In this document: positions 36,481-48,850 of the stretch, in pieces
How positions within the stretch are numbered: position 1 is the first letter of the stretch
Layout of the letters: each line of letters starts with the position of its first letter
Source of the DNA: Glandiceps talaboti
Taxonomy: Eukaryota > Hemichordata > Enteropneusta > Spengelidae
NCBI RefSeq assembly: GCF_964340395.1
Contig: NC_135557.1
Location: forward strand, 2,498,687 to 2,562,686
Direction: 5' to 3'
Length of the DNA: 64,000 nt
The notes under the pieces: generated by a model
What the model was told of the DNA's origin: nothing
Databases searched by the model: none
What the model saw: only the letters and a program-made list of their open reading frames with translations
Program-made: the position numbers and the translations under genes

Positions 36481-39157
36481 ACATGCATATGCATACATAG
36501 GGTAGAGGAAATAGAGTTAGTCATTATTAATCAATTGGTAGAAAACTATCAAATGGAAGAATTTGGGTATTCTTTCAGTGAATCAATCAGTATTATTACG
36601 AGACCATGTGAACGTTAGTTACTCATTGAAATGAAAATGTATATGTAGTCTAACTTTAAGTGTAGTCATAAAGTCCAACATTTTTATACTTCAATGAATT
36701 AAGTCGGTGTGACTTTGTGGTCGTCGTGGATTTATTACTGCATAGCCGAATAAATGTTCAATTTTATAATAGCTATATATTTCGTAAATAAATAAATGTG
36801 ACAAAAACTGTAGTTAAATGTGATTGATTATACTGGTAACAAGAATCGATAAAATATACTTCAACAGATGAATTTGTTTTCCGAACGTGACAGATTAAAT
36901 TGAACTTTGGACAATCTGCTTTCGAAATTATTGGCGTGGTATGCATATTCATGACAATTACAAATAACCCCACCCCACCCCCAATCCATACGAATTCCTG
37001 AAATATTTGAGTCAAGTTGTTGTTCACGTGTACATGTATACCTAAATTTCTATCGTTCTAAGATTTATTCATACGTCCGTTAATCTACGCAAGTTAGATA
37101 GAAATAATTGATAAGGACATGATACTAGACAACAGCTATTCTAATTATATCATTTCTCATTACGTATTATCAACGTTAACTCCAATTTGGTATTTCAACG
37201 GATAACACTCGTTCATTTTGATATTATAAAATGACTCCTTAACAAGTGTTTTTCAAAATGTTCAAGATTACTTAATGTTCCACAGCGATATGTCAAAATC
37301 ACCTGTCAGGCATTTGTTTCCCGAGATATGTCTCAGAATACAATAAATGTGGATGATATCGTTAATATTGACGTATTTAGCCAGCTATATAGAAATGGGT
37401 AAAATTGCAATTGTTTCTGTTAGCGTGCAGGTTCACTAACCGCGAAAGAAGAGTTATCTTTCGCGATGAGTGGACCTGCGCGATCATAGAAACAAGTTTA
37501 ATTTAACCCCTTTCATATATATTTCCATGGATGACATTGGTTGTGATCATCGGAGCTGGGGTGGGGTGGGGTGGGGTGGGGTGGGGTAGGAAAGGGATGG
37601 GATCAGTTTGAGATCAGTTTATTATATTTTAAACCACAAAATGGATTGAAATATGACGGCTAAACTAAATAAAGGACGTTTGAATTACATCGATCGTGTG
37701 TGTAAACATGTATAACCTTGACAACGTGGATATGTAATGTGCCTGTTACAAACACACTTTGTCGCTAGATGTAAAAGTAGTAACTACCTGTTACCATGGT
37801 TACAAATAGTCCTTCACTTTTACATGGCACCTTGTAGGGGAAAAAAGTAAACAAACAACAAATTTTTGTAAAGAAAGAAAGTAAATAGTATACAAAAACC
37901 AACTATTTGCAAATAAATATGGCTAATTCCAAGTCCGTATGATTGGAACATCAGACTACTCTGAGTAGGAACGTATTCTGATTCTGATGCAAAGTTAAAA
38001 CCTCGTCTTTTCCAAAATGGCGGATCGTGCAGCGCACAGTGCAAGTGTTACCATCCAGAAATACCATATTCGGAATTTTGACATATTTTACCTAAATTAA
38101 CGTTAAATTCAATTTATACTACTTATTCACAAACAGGAGCTAACAACAGCATAATCAAATAATAAGTTGATTTATCTAATAATCCTGTACTAATTGCATT
38201 TATCTCTAGTAGCTAACAAATGTCAAGTGTTTTGATAAAACAACATAGATTAGTTCTTGTAAACAAGATAACTTGCTGATTACTGAATTCAAAGTAATAC
38301 TTAATTTTCCAATAGCGTGATCAACATTTGTCTTACACGTGAACAATTTACATATGGCATGATCTCAAATCCCAATCTTAAATATTCTGGTGGAAAGTTC
38401 ACCGTATCTTCTAGAACAATTAATCAAGGTGAACAGAAAGATCGTCTTTCATAACAAATTATATTTAGAACAAATGACGTCATTCAGTCTATATATGAGA
38501 ATGTAACTGTGAATAAAGTTATTCTGGATTCTGGATTCCTATTTTGATTCTTAGATTTTGATTACAACTCAACTGTTGGTGTGCGGTGTCTCTCTCTGCC
38601 TGAGTGTAAGAGCGTACATGTATGTGACGATACCTGTGTAGCTAATTCCTAACTTAGACGAGCTCGTATAGATCCTGGTACCCGAGAAAGACAGTTAGTG
38701 TGGAGAATCGTTTACGTTCTGCCGATCTACCCACAACTACCAAACTTAGACACTGAAACATTATATAAGCCACCCTCAGAACGTAACACAAGTACGTTAA
38801 TAAAGTAGTAATAGTGGTAGCCAACGTTACAAACTTCGACAAGTGGACCGTTCACGTTCTAATTATGTTATTACATCACTGGCAAAAACCACAAATGACA
38901 TAAGGAATGAATCACCATGTTCAATATGTCTTTGTCATAGCTTTCTAGATAACAGTAGTAGTACTGATTTACTCGTCAGTTCTGTTGTAGGTCTCCCATG
39001 CATGACGTTGACGTTGATAGGCATTGACAAACATAGAAGTACGTGTCACTTTTCTTTCCTCGTTTGTTGTAAATTTAAGTTACGTTAGGCCATACTGTTC
39101 AACAGGCCCGATCGCGACCTACACATATTTTTGGCATGTCAATATTTTTTGGTGATG
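36481..39157. other. Long stretch without a recognised gene
   Basis: Frames here are short and lack domains or clean splice signals. Contents noted: an imperfect 23-bp hairpin (37427-37449 with 37457-37479), a dispersed repeat copy at 37479-37522, a (GGGGT)n tract (37557-37590) and an X-box-like palindrome at 37790-37803. Confidence 0.5.
37557..37590 (+). repeat. (GGGGT)n tract
   Basis: Six or so consecutive GGGGT units; runs of four G at regular spacing could form a G-quadruplex. Confidence 0.85.
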
Positions 39158-39490
39158 TCAATATATCCTGCTTAGCATGTCAGTCAAATGCACACTTTGT
39201 TTCAAAATTAAGGAGATTTCTTTATATTGTCTGAGTAATACATGTAACAATATTTGAGTCAATTCCAAATCATATAATACAGTGTATCTTATACAGTGAT
39301 TTACTTGGCTCTGATGATGCATACAAGAGTGAATTGAGATTAAACTAAGCTGTTTCATATCTAAAGGAACACTAAAGGAATGAATCAAAGTCTGAGCAGT
39401 CATTGGGCCATCAACATTCTGAGAGAAGTCATTTACCAAGTGCACATCCGCAAAATATCTTTCAGCTTTGCAACAACAAAATACACTTCA
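39158..39490 (-). repeat. Dispersed repeat, inverted relative to 47410-47740
   Basis: The minus strand shares ATTTAATCTCAATTCA-like, GCATCATCAGAGCCAAGTAA and TATAAAGAAAT(A/C)TCCTTA blocks with the interior of the 2100-bp transposon at 46751. The translations also match (ISIH(S/A)CMHHQSQVN). Probably a fragment of another copy of that element family. Confidence 0.7.
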
Positions 39491-39849
39491 TAGCTAGATA
39501 ATATATATACATAAAGGTATGATGGTACTTTGTTAATAACACATTTTTGAAACGTTTATTGAAGTTGTGGTTGTGTCGCTCTTGGATGTTTGGTCAATCA
39601 AGTGCAGTTCTGGCTGGGGTGATATGTTCTGACTTCTTTAGCTCACATTGGATGCGGACAGCGAATTTAATTATACGTTATAAGCAGCTTTTTAATGTGA
39701 CAAAAAACTTCAGTTTGAATAAACATTGTCACAGTAGTCCAGGAGTGAGAAAACTGTAGCTGTGATGATATTCTTGCGGACTATATCAGTGATACAACGT
39801 CTAGCTCGAGCCAAGGTAATTTGTCGATAACCACAGGCTCGACGAAGGT

Positions 39850-40322
39850 AGGCTATATGGTCTGATTATTTGAGTTCAGCGTCAAGTTTGAGACCCAAAC
39901 AAGTCGCACTGGTGTGGTTGCGTGAATAACATGATTGTGAGTAGAGAGGGTTTTAATATGATCAGGTATTTTCTGCAGTTGTTGACGAGTGCCTAATAGC
40001 ATGAATTGATATTTAGAAATGTTGAGTTTGAGAGAGTTGGGTTGAAACAACGCTGTAATAAGATTGTCGATTTCATTGATCAGTTCATCGGAAAGCCATC
40101 AAGGTTGGATATAGGGCTGCTTTTAGGGTGTTGATATCGTCAACATATAGCCGTACATTGGTGTATTAGACTGGAGAGAGAGTGGAAGGTCGTGAGGGTG
40201 TATCGAAGTGGGCCACAGACGCTGCCCTGGGGTACGCCAGTTTTAACAGGAATGTGACTTGAAGTGTAAGAGCCAAGATTAACACATTGAGTGTGATCAG
40301 ACAGATGTTCTTTAAAGGGCAC
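39850..40322 (-). pseudogene. LINE reverse-transcriptase fragment (CR1/L2/jockey type)
   Basis: Reads SSHIPVKTGVPQGSVCGPL, the RT block before the catalytic YxDD box, and downstream LKLNISKYQFMLLGTRQQL, the usual RT sequence after it. Between them the frame is broken and the YxDD box is not intact. 5' and 3' parts are missing. Confidence 0.85.
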
Positions 40323-40483
40323 AGTCTGAGTTTAGACTCTTTTTACTTTGGTTAGTAATACATAAAACTTTACATAAAACCATGGATAAAACTAATCAAG
40401 TGTTTACAACGATTCATGTAGCCATGACGTGTCACTTTTTACTAGATGGCGCTGTAGCAGATATAGGTTATATAGAAACATGT

Positions 40484-40520
<37 letters not shown>

Positions 40521-40550
40521 GTTGTGTTGTTGTTGTTGTTTTGATTTCGT
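40484..40550. repeat. (TTG)n microsatellite
   Basis: TTG/GTTGT repeats; translated frames are poly-Leu or poly-Val. Confidence 0.9.
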
Positions 40551-41233
40551 TACTTCTGTTGTAAATGTAAATGTCAACAAGTGTTATTTTTGTTTCATAA
40601 TGTTCTCTATTGTTGTTGTTTCTATTGTTCTGTCTATTGTTCTTTCTATTGTTGTTTCTTTACTGGTTTATTGTATCACGGAAATAATTGCCATTATGCT
40701 ATGAAGGTCAAGGTCGCGAAAATGAGTGATTTGCATATAGTAAAAACTTAAGTTAAGATTAAAATAATCATCAACAATTGTTGACTCAAGACACTGGATA
40801 CAGACCAAATTGCACTCTTAGAACTTGGAGAACACTTCCAAGATCAAAGGCTTCAATTTTCATTATTGATAATATCGGTGTCGGTACTTGAAAGGTGTTG
40901 TTAAAGTAAGCATTACACCTTCAAAGTTATTAAATGCAACATTTAAATTTAATGACAAATGTGGCTGCGTTCGCCCAAAATTAATTGATTGAGATGCAAA
41001 ACAAAGTGATGTACTGTATACGTCTCACACTGTGTGTTAACTTTGTGTCAGGTTTGGTTGAAATCAATTGATATATTATGCCGGCAACATCAGGGTAAAC
41101 ACAGGCATATATGCATTGAACGTACGTACTTACTTACATATATACAAACGGGCGGAAGGACGGACGTACATAGATGGACAGAACCCAATGTAATTGTCTC
41201 AGTACTTTTAGAAAAGATGTCCTAAATGAAATT
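40551..41233. other. Intergenic sequence, no feature recognised
   Basis: AT-rich, with no exon, terminal repeat or RNA gene supported. Confidence 0.4.
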
Positions 41234-41413
41234 TGATGTGTGAACTTAACGCAATTTCGGTAATTTTTATCTTCTTTGAATTTATTTTATTTCTATTTTT
41301 ATTAGTTTTGTAAATATTGTATGTATTTTAGTCTTTCCAATTTCAAAGTGTCTGTAAATGGGGTAATCCTGTAGACATCTCAAATAAATAAATAAATAAA
41401 TAAAAAAAAAAAA
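41234..41413 (+). mobile_element. Probable retroposon 3' end with (AAAT)n and poly-A tail
   Basis: TGTAATCC-like sequence, then CATCTCAAATAAATAAATAA and a run of A, as at the 3' ends of many non-LTR elements. No coding part was recognised upstream. Confidence 0.45.
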
Positions 41414-41449
41414 CCTCAGGGTGGTGCTCGTTGAGGGCTATAAACCAAC

Positions 41450-41671
41450 CTGAATCAATATTGTCCTGTAAACATGCCACTTTAAGGGCCCCTTAGGTGT
41501 CTGTAAATACAGTCCTTCTACATCATTCACCACGGATTTAAAGTCATTAAAAGTGAGTGATTTATTATGTGACGACATCTGAATTAATGATTTGATTCTA
41601 TCATCTTCTAATTGTAGTACTAAGTCAACACATAATACTTCAGATTGTTGTGAGTTGGCCATTAAACAATG
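41450..41671 (-). CDS. Candidate exon of an unrecognised gene
   Basis: An uninterrupted 74-codon stretch between acceptor-like TTTATTGTAG (before 41671) and donor-like CAG|GTTGGT (41449). It could begin at an internal ATG at 41662. Composition looks protein-like (LVLQLEDDRIKSLIQM, LTFNDFKSVVNDVEGL). No family recognised. The phase does not join the exon at 44770-44940 directly, so an exon is missing between or they belong to different genes. Confidence 0.4.
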
Positions 41672-41953
41672 CTACAATAAACCATCAACACAATCACTGC
41701 CGTCCTAGGCCGTATAATGTCACCATTTCCTCCTAAAAACGAAGACATCAAAGATTTCAGTTTAGTTTAGTCTTGTTCAATTCTAGCCTGGTTGAAATCT
41801 GGGAACCCAAGGTTGGAATTAATAGAATTTTTTTACAAGGTATTGTGAAAAGTGAGATATAGTTTTAACTCTTTACTTTATGAACCTTCAATTGTTTATG
41901 TGTTGACTTTAAATTTCCCGTCATACAGTTGTTATGACATTTCCTGTCCTACA

Positions 41954-44634
41954 GTGTCTGCGTGTACACAGTACTCTGTCTACCTGTACACAGCACTCTG
42001 TATACCTGTACATAGCACTCTGTATACGTATACACAGTACTCTATCTACATGTACACAGCACTCTGTATACGTGTACACAGTACTCTATCTACATGTACA
42101 CAGTACTCTGTATACATGTACACAGCACTCTGTATACCTGTACACAGTACTCTATCTACATGTACACAGCACTCTGTATACGTGTACACAGCACTCTGTA
42201 TACCTGTACACAGCACTTTGTAAACGAGTACACAACACTCTGTCTACGTGTACAAAGTACTCTGTCTACCTGTACATAGTACTCTGTCTACCTGTACATA
42301 GCACTCTGTCTACGTGTACACAGTACTCTATCTACATGTACACAACACTCTGTATACCTGTACACAGCACTCTATATACGTGTACACAACACTCTGTATA
42401 CCTGTACATAGCACTCTGTATACGTATACACAGTACTCTATCTACATGTACACAACACTCTGTCTACGTGTACAAAGTACTCTGTCTACCTGTACATATC
42501 ACTCTGTCTACCTGTACACAGCACTCTGTATACGTGTACACAGTACTCTGTATACATGTACACAGTACTCTGTCTACATGTACACAGTGCTCTGTCTACC
42601 TGTACACAGCACTCTGTATACATGTACACAGTACTCTGTCTACATGTACACAGCACTCTGTATACGTGTACACAACACTCTGTCTACGTGTACAAAGTAC
42701 TCTGTCTACCTGTACATAGTACTCTGTCTACATGTACACAACACTCTGTATACCTGTACATAGCACTCTGTATACCTGTACATAGCACTCTGTATACCTG
42801 TACACAACACTCTGTATACCTGTACATAGCACTCTGTATACGTGTACACTACTCTATCTACATGTACACAGTACTCTGTCTACGAGAACTCAGCACTCTG
42901 TATACGTGTACACAGCACTCTGTCTACGTGTACACAGTACTCTGTCTACCTGTACATAGTACTCTGTCTACCTGTACATAGCACTCTGTATACGTGTACA
43001 CAGTACTCTATCTACATGTACACAACACTCTGTCTACGTGTACAAAGTACTCTGTATACCTGTACACAGTACTCTGTATACCTGTACACAGCACTCTGTA
43101 TACACGTGTACACAACACTCTGTATACCTGTACAAAGTACTCTGTCTACCTGTACATAATACTCTGTCTACATGTACACAGCACTCTGTATACGTGTACA
43201 CAACACTCTGTATACCTGTACACAGCACTCTGTATACGTGTACACAACACTCTGTCTACCTGTACACAACACTCTGTATACCTGTACACAGCACTCTGTA
43301 TACGTGTACACAACACTCTGTATACCTGTACATAGCACTCTGTATACGTATACACAGTACTCTATCTACATGTACACAGCACTCTGTATACGTGTACACA
43401 GTACTCTATCTACATGTACACAGTACTCTGTATACATGTACACAGTACTCTGTCTACATGTACACAGTACTCTGTCTACCTGTACACAGCACTCTGTATA
43501 CGTGTACACAGCACTCTGTATACCTGTACACAGCACTTTGTAAACGAGTACACAACACTCTGTCTACGTGTACAAAGTACTCTGTCTACCTGTACATAGT
43601 ACTCTGTCTACCTGTACATAGCACTTTGTAAACGAGTACACAACACTCTGTCTACGTGTACAAAGTACTCTGTCTACCTCTGTCTACATGTACACAGCAC
43701 TCTGTATACGTGTACACAACACTCTGTATACCTGTACACAGCACTCTGTATACGTGTACACAACACTCTGTATACCTGTACATAGCACTCTGTATACGTA
43801 TACACAGTACTCTATCTACATGTACACAGCACTCTGTATACGTGTACACAACACTCTGTCTACGTGTACAAAGTACTCTGTCTACCTGTACATATCACTC
43901 TGTCTACCTGTACACAGCACTCTGTATACGTGTACACAGTACTCTGTATACATGTACACAGTACTCTGTCTACATGTACACAGTGCTCTGTCTACCTCTG
44001 TACACAGCACTCTGTATACGTGTACACAGTACTCTGTCTACATGTACACAGCACTCTGTATACGTGTACACAACACTCTGTCTACGTGTACAAAGTACTC
44101 TGTCTACCTGTACATAGTACTCTGTCTACATGTACACAACACTCTGTATACCTGTACATAGCACTCTGTATACGTGTACATAGCACTCTGTAAACCTGTA
44201 CATAGCACTCTATATACCTGTACACAACACTCTGTATACCTGTACATAGCACTCTGTATACGTGTACACAGTACTCTGTCTACCTGTACACAGCACTCTG
44301 TATACGTGTACACAGTACTCTATCTACATGTACACAGTACTCTGTCTACCTGTACACAGCACTCTGTATACGTGTACACAGTACTCTATCTACATGTACA
44401 CGGCACTCTGTATACATGTACATAGCACTCTGTATACATGTACACAGCACTCTGTCTACCTGTACACAACACTCTGTATACGTGTACACAACACTCTGTA
44501 TACCTGTACACAGCACTCTGTATACGTGTGTACAATACTCTGTCTACGTGTACACAGCACTATGTCTATGTGTACACAGCACTCTGTCTACGTGTACACA
44601 ACATTATGTATACGTGTACACACACTCTAACTTA
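41954..44634. repeat. 22-bp minisatellite, ~120 copies
   Basis: Units of the form CTGTATACCTGTACACAGCA plus CT, with frequent CC/CG/CA variants before TGTACA and small insertions or deletions (for example near 43670 and 44525). The unit has no stop in several frames, so overlapping frames of 60-260 codons appear but are not genes. It lies between the two candidate exons of unknown genes. Confidence 0.95.
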
Positions 44635-44709
44635 AAGTCTGTGTGTAAACGTTTGTGAAGAATTGTAAATTAGCTTGGTACTGAGACAGACAGTCAAACC
44701 GTCAGACAG

Positions 44710-44754
44710 AACACAAACAAACAAGCAAACAAACAAACAAACAAACAAACAAAC
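44710..44754. repeat. (AAAC)n microsatellite
   Basis: Eleven or so AAAC units with one CAAG interruption. Confidence 0.9.
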
Positions 44755-44769
44755 ACGTCCAATACTCAC

Positions 44770-44940
44770 GTCCTCCACGAAGATGTTTAGAAGAAGGCCA
44801 AGCTGTTTTAGGTTTTAGTTTTACCACCGTTTGTTTCCAGAATTGATGAAAACAATCACTGATATTGTCATGTCCATGTTGGTGATATTCAGGTTCTGTT
44901 TCTATCTCAGAATCGTCGATAGGTTTGAGATTACATGTAT
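44770..44940 (-). CDS. Candidate internal exon of an unrecognised gene
   Basis: Acceptor-like AATTAAGTAG before 44940 and a strong donor GTGAGT at 44769 bound 171 nt with phase 1 at both ends and no stop. Residues include PIDDSEIETEPEYHQHGHDN, CFHQFWKQTVVKLKPK and AWPSSKHLRGG, which looks like real protein. No family recognised. The next exon on this strand must lie beyond the 22-bp array or be missed. Confidence 0.5.
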
Positions 44941-45258
44941 CTACTTAATTAAATACCGGAAAATGTAGAAGAATTGCCTGTCGAATATAATTATGTTGTC
45001 ATCTGCGATTGGTGTGCGATCTGTTGTTTCTCTCTCTTTAAAAATCTGTAAGAAAGTAAACGCTGTGAACCATGAGAAAACTGAGAGGAAGAATACGATA
45101 TATGGGTTATTAGTAACTCTCTTTACTTTAACAACTTTCTATTTTAATATGGTTAGTGAATATGTTTTGAAAATTCAAGTGACTCGGACGGGAGGAATTT
45201 CGATCTATCTTGCTCGACCTTTCGTCATCAGGATGACAAATTACACAGTGACGGTTGA

Positions 45259-45272
45259 CCACTAGGTGGCGG
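45259..45272 (+). promoter_or_regulatory. CTCF-like motif
   Basis: CCACTAGGTGGCGG fits every position of the bilaterian CTCF core CCASYAGRKGGCRS. Binding is not shown. Confidence 0.4.
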
Positions 45273-45509
45273 TATGATCAGCCGATTGTAGATGTAGTTA
45301 GTTGGTTGCCCGTCTCTGTTGATCTTGGGATTGTAGCGTCTGAACTTCCCTGATCTTCCTCGATCAGAAAATCACGTGGGAATGTGTCAATGAAGATAGA
45401 GAGGCCATAATTAAATGTATGGTAGGTGAATGAAGTGTACAGTTTTGCAAAATGCTAGTTAAACGATTGCTCCTGAGGTTTGAATGTTCAAAAAAGTCTC
45501 CACAGAGAG

Positions 45510-45689
45510 CGAGAAAAAAAGAGAGAAAACGAAAGAGAGAGAGACAGAGAGAGTGTGTGAGAGAGAGACAGAGAGACAGACACAGAGAGAGAGGGAGACA
45601 GAGACACAGAGACACAGAGACAGAGAGACAGAGAGACAGTCAGTCAGACAGACAGAGAGACAGAGACCGAGAGAGACAGACAGAGAGAC

Positions 45690-45778
<89 letters not shown>

Positions 45779-45818
45779 TAGAGGGGAGATAGAGACGGAG
45801 AGTAGGGAGAAGGAGACT

Positions 45819-45869
<51 letters not shown>

Positions 45870-45870
45870 G
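45510..45870. repeat. (GAGA)n/(GACA)n compound microsatellite
   Basis: GAGAGACAGA-type repeats become (ACAG)n at about 45688-45775 and again at 45820-45869. Confidence 0.95.
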
Positions 45871-46335
45871 CATACACAAATACATTAGCATGGCTGTCAT
45901 CCAACTCATCACTAATTATATATATTAGATAGTATTAGAAGGTATTACAGTGAAGCCGCGTGAAATCTTTAATTTACTCGGCCGCACCCGATGTTTATTT
46001 TGGTTCAAATCATGAGCGAAACACTTCGGGCCCTCCTTTCAGACCACTAGAAATTTCATGGCCCCCATTGAACCCTCAATATTTTTCATGGCCCCGAATT
46101 AAGTTCCCCCCCCCCCCCCATTTCATGGAATGGTCAACCTTATGCAAATGAGAGTATAGATTACGATCTAAAAGGGCAAAATTAAATTTTGGGGGCAAGA
46201 ATTTTGAACTGGGGTGTTGACTATACAACTCTGTAAAAAAACACAAACTACTCTGAATTATAACTAAATAAGAATACATGATAATAAAGTTGTTTGATTG
46301 ATATTGTATTTTGTGTGTGTCCTATAAAAGATGCT

Positions 46336-46456
46336 CATTTCATGTACTGGGCATATCTTACCATACCCACTTCATAACCTGGGCAACAACACGATTAACT
46401 ATTTCATGAACTGGGCAAAGTTACCTACCCATTTCATGAATTGTGCAATTTCCCAG
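46336..46456 (+). repeat. Short degenerate repeat of TTTCATGAACTGGGCAA
   Basis: Four spaced copies of CATTTCATG(T/A)ACTGGGCA or close variants over about 120 bp; related TTTCATGGCCCC pieces occur just upstream. Confidence 0.55.
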
Positions 46457-46489
46457 ATTGGATGTAACATATACATATACTATACCTCT

Positions 46490-46750
46490 CTAAGGATGTC
46501 GTCCATCATCTCCAATGCCGTACCGTTTTCACTCTTTTCGTCAGCATTGGTTGTATTATGGATTACACAAATTCGACCGTTTTTGAGATATTTGTTGAGA
46601 AAATGTGTTGTCTGTAAATTAGTATGTGGTAAATCGTACAAAAAAACCATTCCCGTACCATTGCAAAGTAGTAATGCTCCACCTTTCACGGTTACTGGAG
46701 TGGATTTCACCGGCGCAGTTTATGTCTCGGTTGAGAAATCAGAACGAAAG
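46490..46750 (+). pseudogene. BEL/Pao integrase, N-terminal part (broken)
   Basis: Recognisable are the zinc-binding CVVC pair with LLRK before it and the first catalytic strand GVDFTGAVYV. Upstream the frame is degenerate and the protease, reverse transcriptase and gag parts are absent. The frame is cut at 46750 by a 2100-bp DNA transposon; the rest of the integrase follows at 48851 in the same frame. Confidence 0.75.
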
Positions 46751-48850
46751 CAGGGCCGTAGCCTGACCAAATTGCCAAGGGGGGCAGAACTTTGTCTTGG
46801 TGCAATCATGCATTTAAAATTTAGAAAAGTTATAATTTACATAATATGTATTTTAGCATACGCAATTAAATATCATATGTAAGGTCAGAAAAAAATAAAA
46901 AATGCTTGTCAACGGGTAACCAAACCCATCACATTGGGTAAGAAGGTCGATTTCATTTTTTCACAATGCTTGACAAGAATAAAACAAACCATATATAATG
47001 ACAGCAAAATATTTCAGGTCGAGTTTAGATAGAACTTATTCAGTCATCTTGATACTATCTCATGCAATTTGTCTGCACAGCTACAGTTAGAAAATGTACA
47101 CAATTAACCGTTAAACAAATGGTGTAGTTCCTCGCACCCTCTCTTCTCAAAACATGTTAAGCCCCGCCAATTGAAAAGCATTATTTTAGCCACCCCTTCT
47201 CAGGCTTCTGTCACCTACACTACAGTGGAGATATAAAATCATATGGTACAATGATGCATTGGAGGGAGACAACTCCAAAGGTGAAAAAAATTGAAAATAA
47301 GACAGTGTAGGAGGCCATTTAGAAGCATAAAATATCAAACCATAGACGTAATAAAATACCAGAATTGAAACTATTATGCTATGCATTACAAATTATAATA
47401 TCTGGAAATGTATTTTGTTGTGGCAAAACTGAAAGATATTATGCGGATGTGCAAATGGTAAATGATTTCTCCTGAAGTTTAATTTCATTCCAAAAAATCC
47501 CGAATAAAGAGCAAAACATTTCAAGACTTTCAGACTTTTGATGGCCTAATGGTCGTAAACTTTTGTTCAATTCTTTTTAGTGCACAATGGATATTTAATC
47601 TCAATTCATGCTTGTATGCATCATCAGAGCCAAGTAAACCCCTGTATAAGATATTATATAATTTGGAATAGACTCAAATGTATATTGTTACATGTACCAT
47701 TCAGAAAATATAAAGAAATATCCTTATTTTTGAAAAAAAAATGCGAAGCCCGCATGAGGATATACATTACCAGAAAAACATATATGGGTCGGTTGAACAG
47801 CTTTTTCATTTTTTTCTGGCCTAATGTCGCATCTTTCAAAGTAGTTGCCGAAAAGATGTCACATTAAAAGTAAAAAAAATGATAGTACTTTCTCGAATAA
47901 GTAACACAACAAAATAATCATTTTCTTTACCCAACTCCCAAAACTGTTATGGCCTCGTTTATGTCGGAACCCAAGGTGAACTCAGTGAATTCTCCTTGTC
48001 ATTATCATTATAATGGAAATTGAAGTTTAGATTTTGATGTCGAAGGTACAGCTCTGTTTACAAATTCAGGGCCATTCTCTGCATAGCAAATTGTCGCTTC
48101 AAAATGAATTGCGGAATATACGCTAGTGTCAGTGTGCAATGAGATAATTATATCAAACAACATTTTAACCAAAGACAACGTTGAACACAATTGTTGAAAG
48201 AAAGATCTCAAATAGTGGATCTTAAACTGCGTACCTAGTTAAGCAGTTTTTCAGGGCCACCAAATATTCCAAAAAGAGATCTGCCGTTTTTATCAGCATG
48301 AAATAGTTTAATATAAGGAATTGACAAAATGTAAATGAGATCTTCGGAGTCACGAATCACTGCATGCAGCATAGCAAGCTACCTCACGTTGAACGACTTT
48401 TTCCGTCTTTATTTTGGAGTTTCACTTGCTGACATTATAATTGCGACTTGCTATCTTCAAATGACGGAGACTTTCAAGACTAAAAATTACTGTTACTCGC
48501 AGAAAATACACAGTGCATGTGCGCACTTCTTTTGTACTTTCCCGCGCAAAAAAAAATAATTTGCTACAAAATGTTACAATTTTTAACTGCACACATTTTA
48601 ATTCAAAGTTAAGCCAGCGTACAATAGCGATATAAGATACATATTAGCCATGAGTCAGTGTACAGTCACTTTAGTGAACTAACCATTGAAATCGCGCATG
48701 CTAGGAATCGTCACGTAAACAACGATTTTAATAGCATCGCTATGTATTCAAAAAGTAGCTTTTTTTCTTTCTTTTTTTTCCAAAATCTCGGGGGGGGGGC
48801 AGCTGCCCCCCCCCCCCCTTGCCCCCCCCCCCCCGCAGGCTACGGTACTG
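46751..48850. mobile_element. 2100-bp non-autonomous DNA transposon in the integrase
   Basis: Ends are CAGGGCCGTAGCCTG (46751-46765) and, inverted, CAGTACCGTAGCCTG (48836-48850), followed inward by G-rich, C-rich sequence on both sides. GAAAG is repeated immediately outside both ends (46746-46750 and 48851-48855), a 5-bp target-site duplication. No transposase was recognised. Part of the interior (47410-47740) occurs inverted at 39158. The CAG...CTG ends resemble hAT-like termini, but hAT elements make 8-bp duplications, so the superfamily is open. Confidence 0.85.

Noticed and set aside
36773-37027. 84-codon minus-strand frame
   Set aside because: No domain, no splice partners, ordinary AT-rich sequence.
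41934-44658. Many 60-260-codon frames rich in Tyr, Thr, Cys and His
   Set aside because: All are readings of the 22-bp array and shift frame at each small indel.
44993-45265. 90-codon plus-strand frame with a hydrophobic stretch
   Set aside because: No recognised domain, no splice or promoter context, and a weak start; it could be chance.
48658-48850. N-terminal part of the 400-codon integrase frame
   Set aside because: These codons lie inside the 2100-bp transposon and poly-C tract; only the part after the right target-site duplication is integrase.
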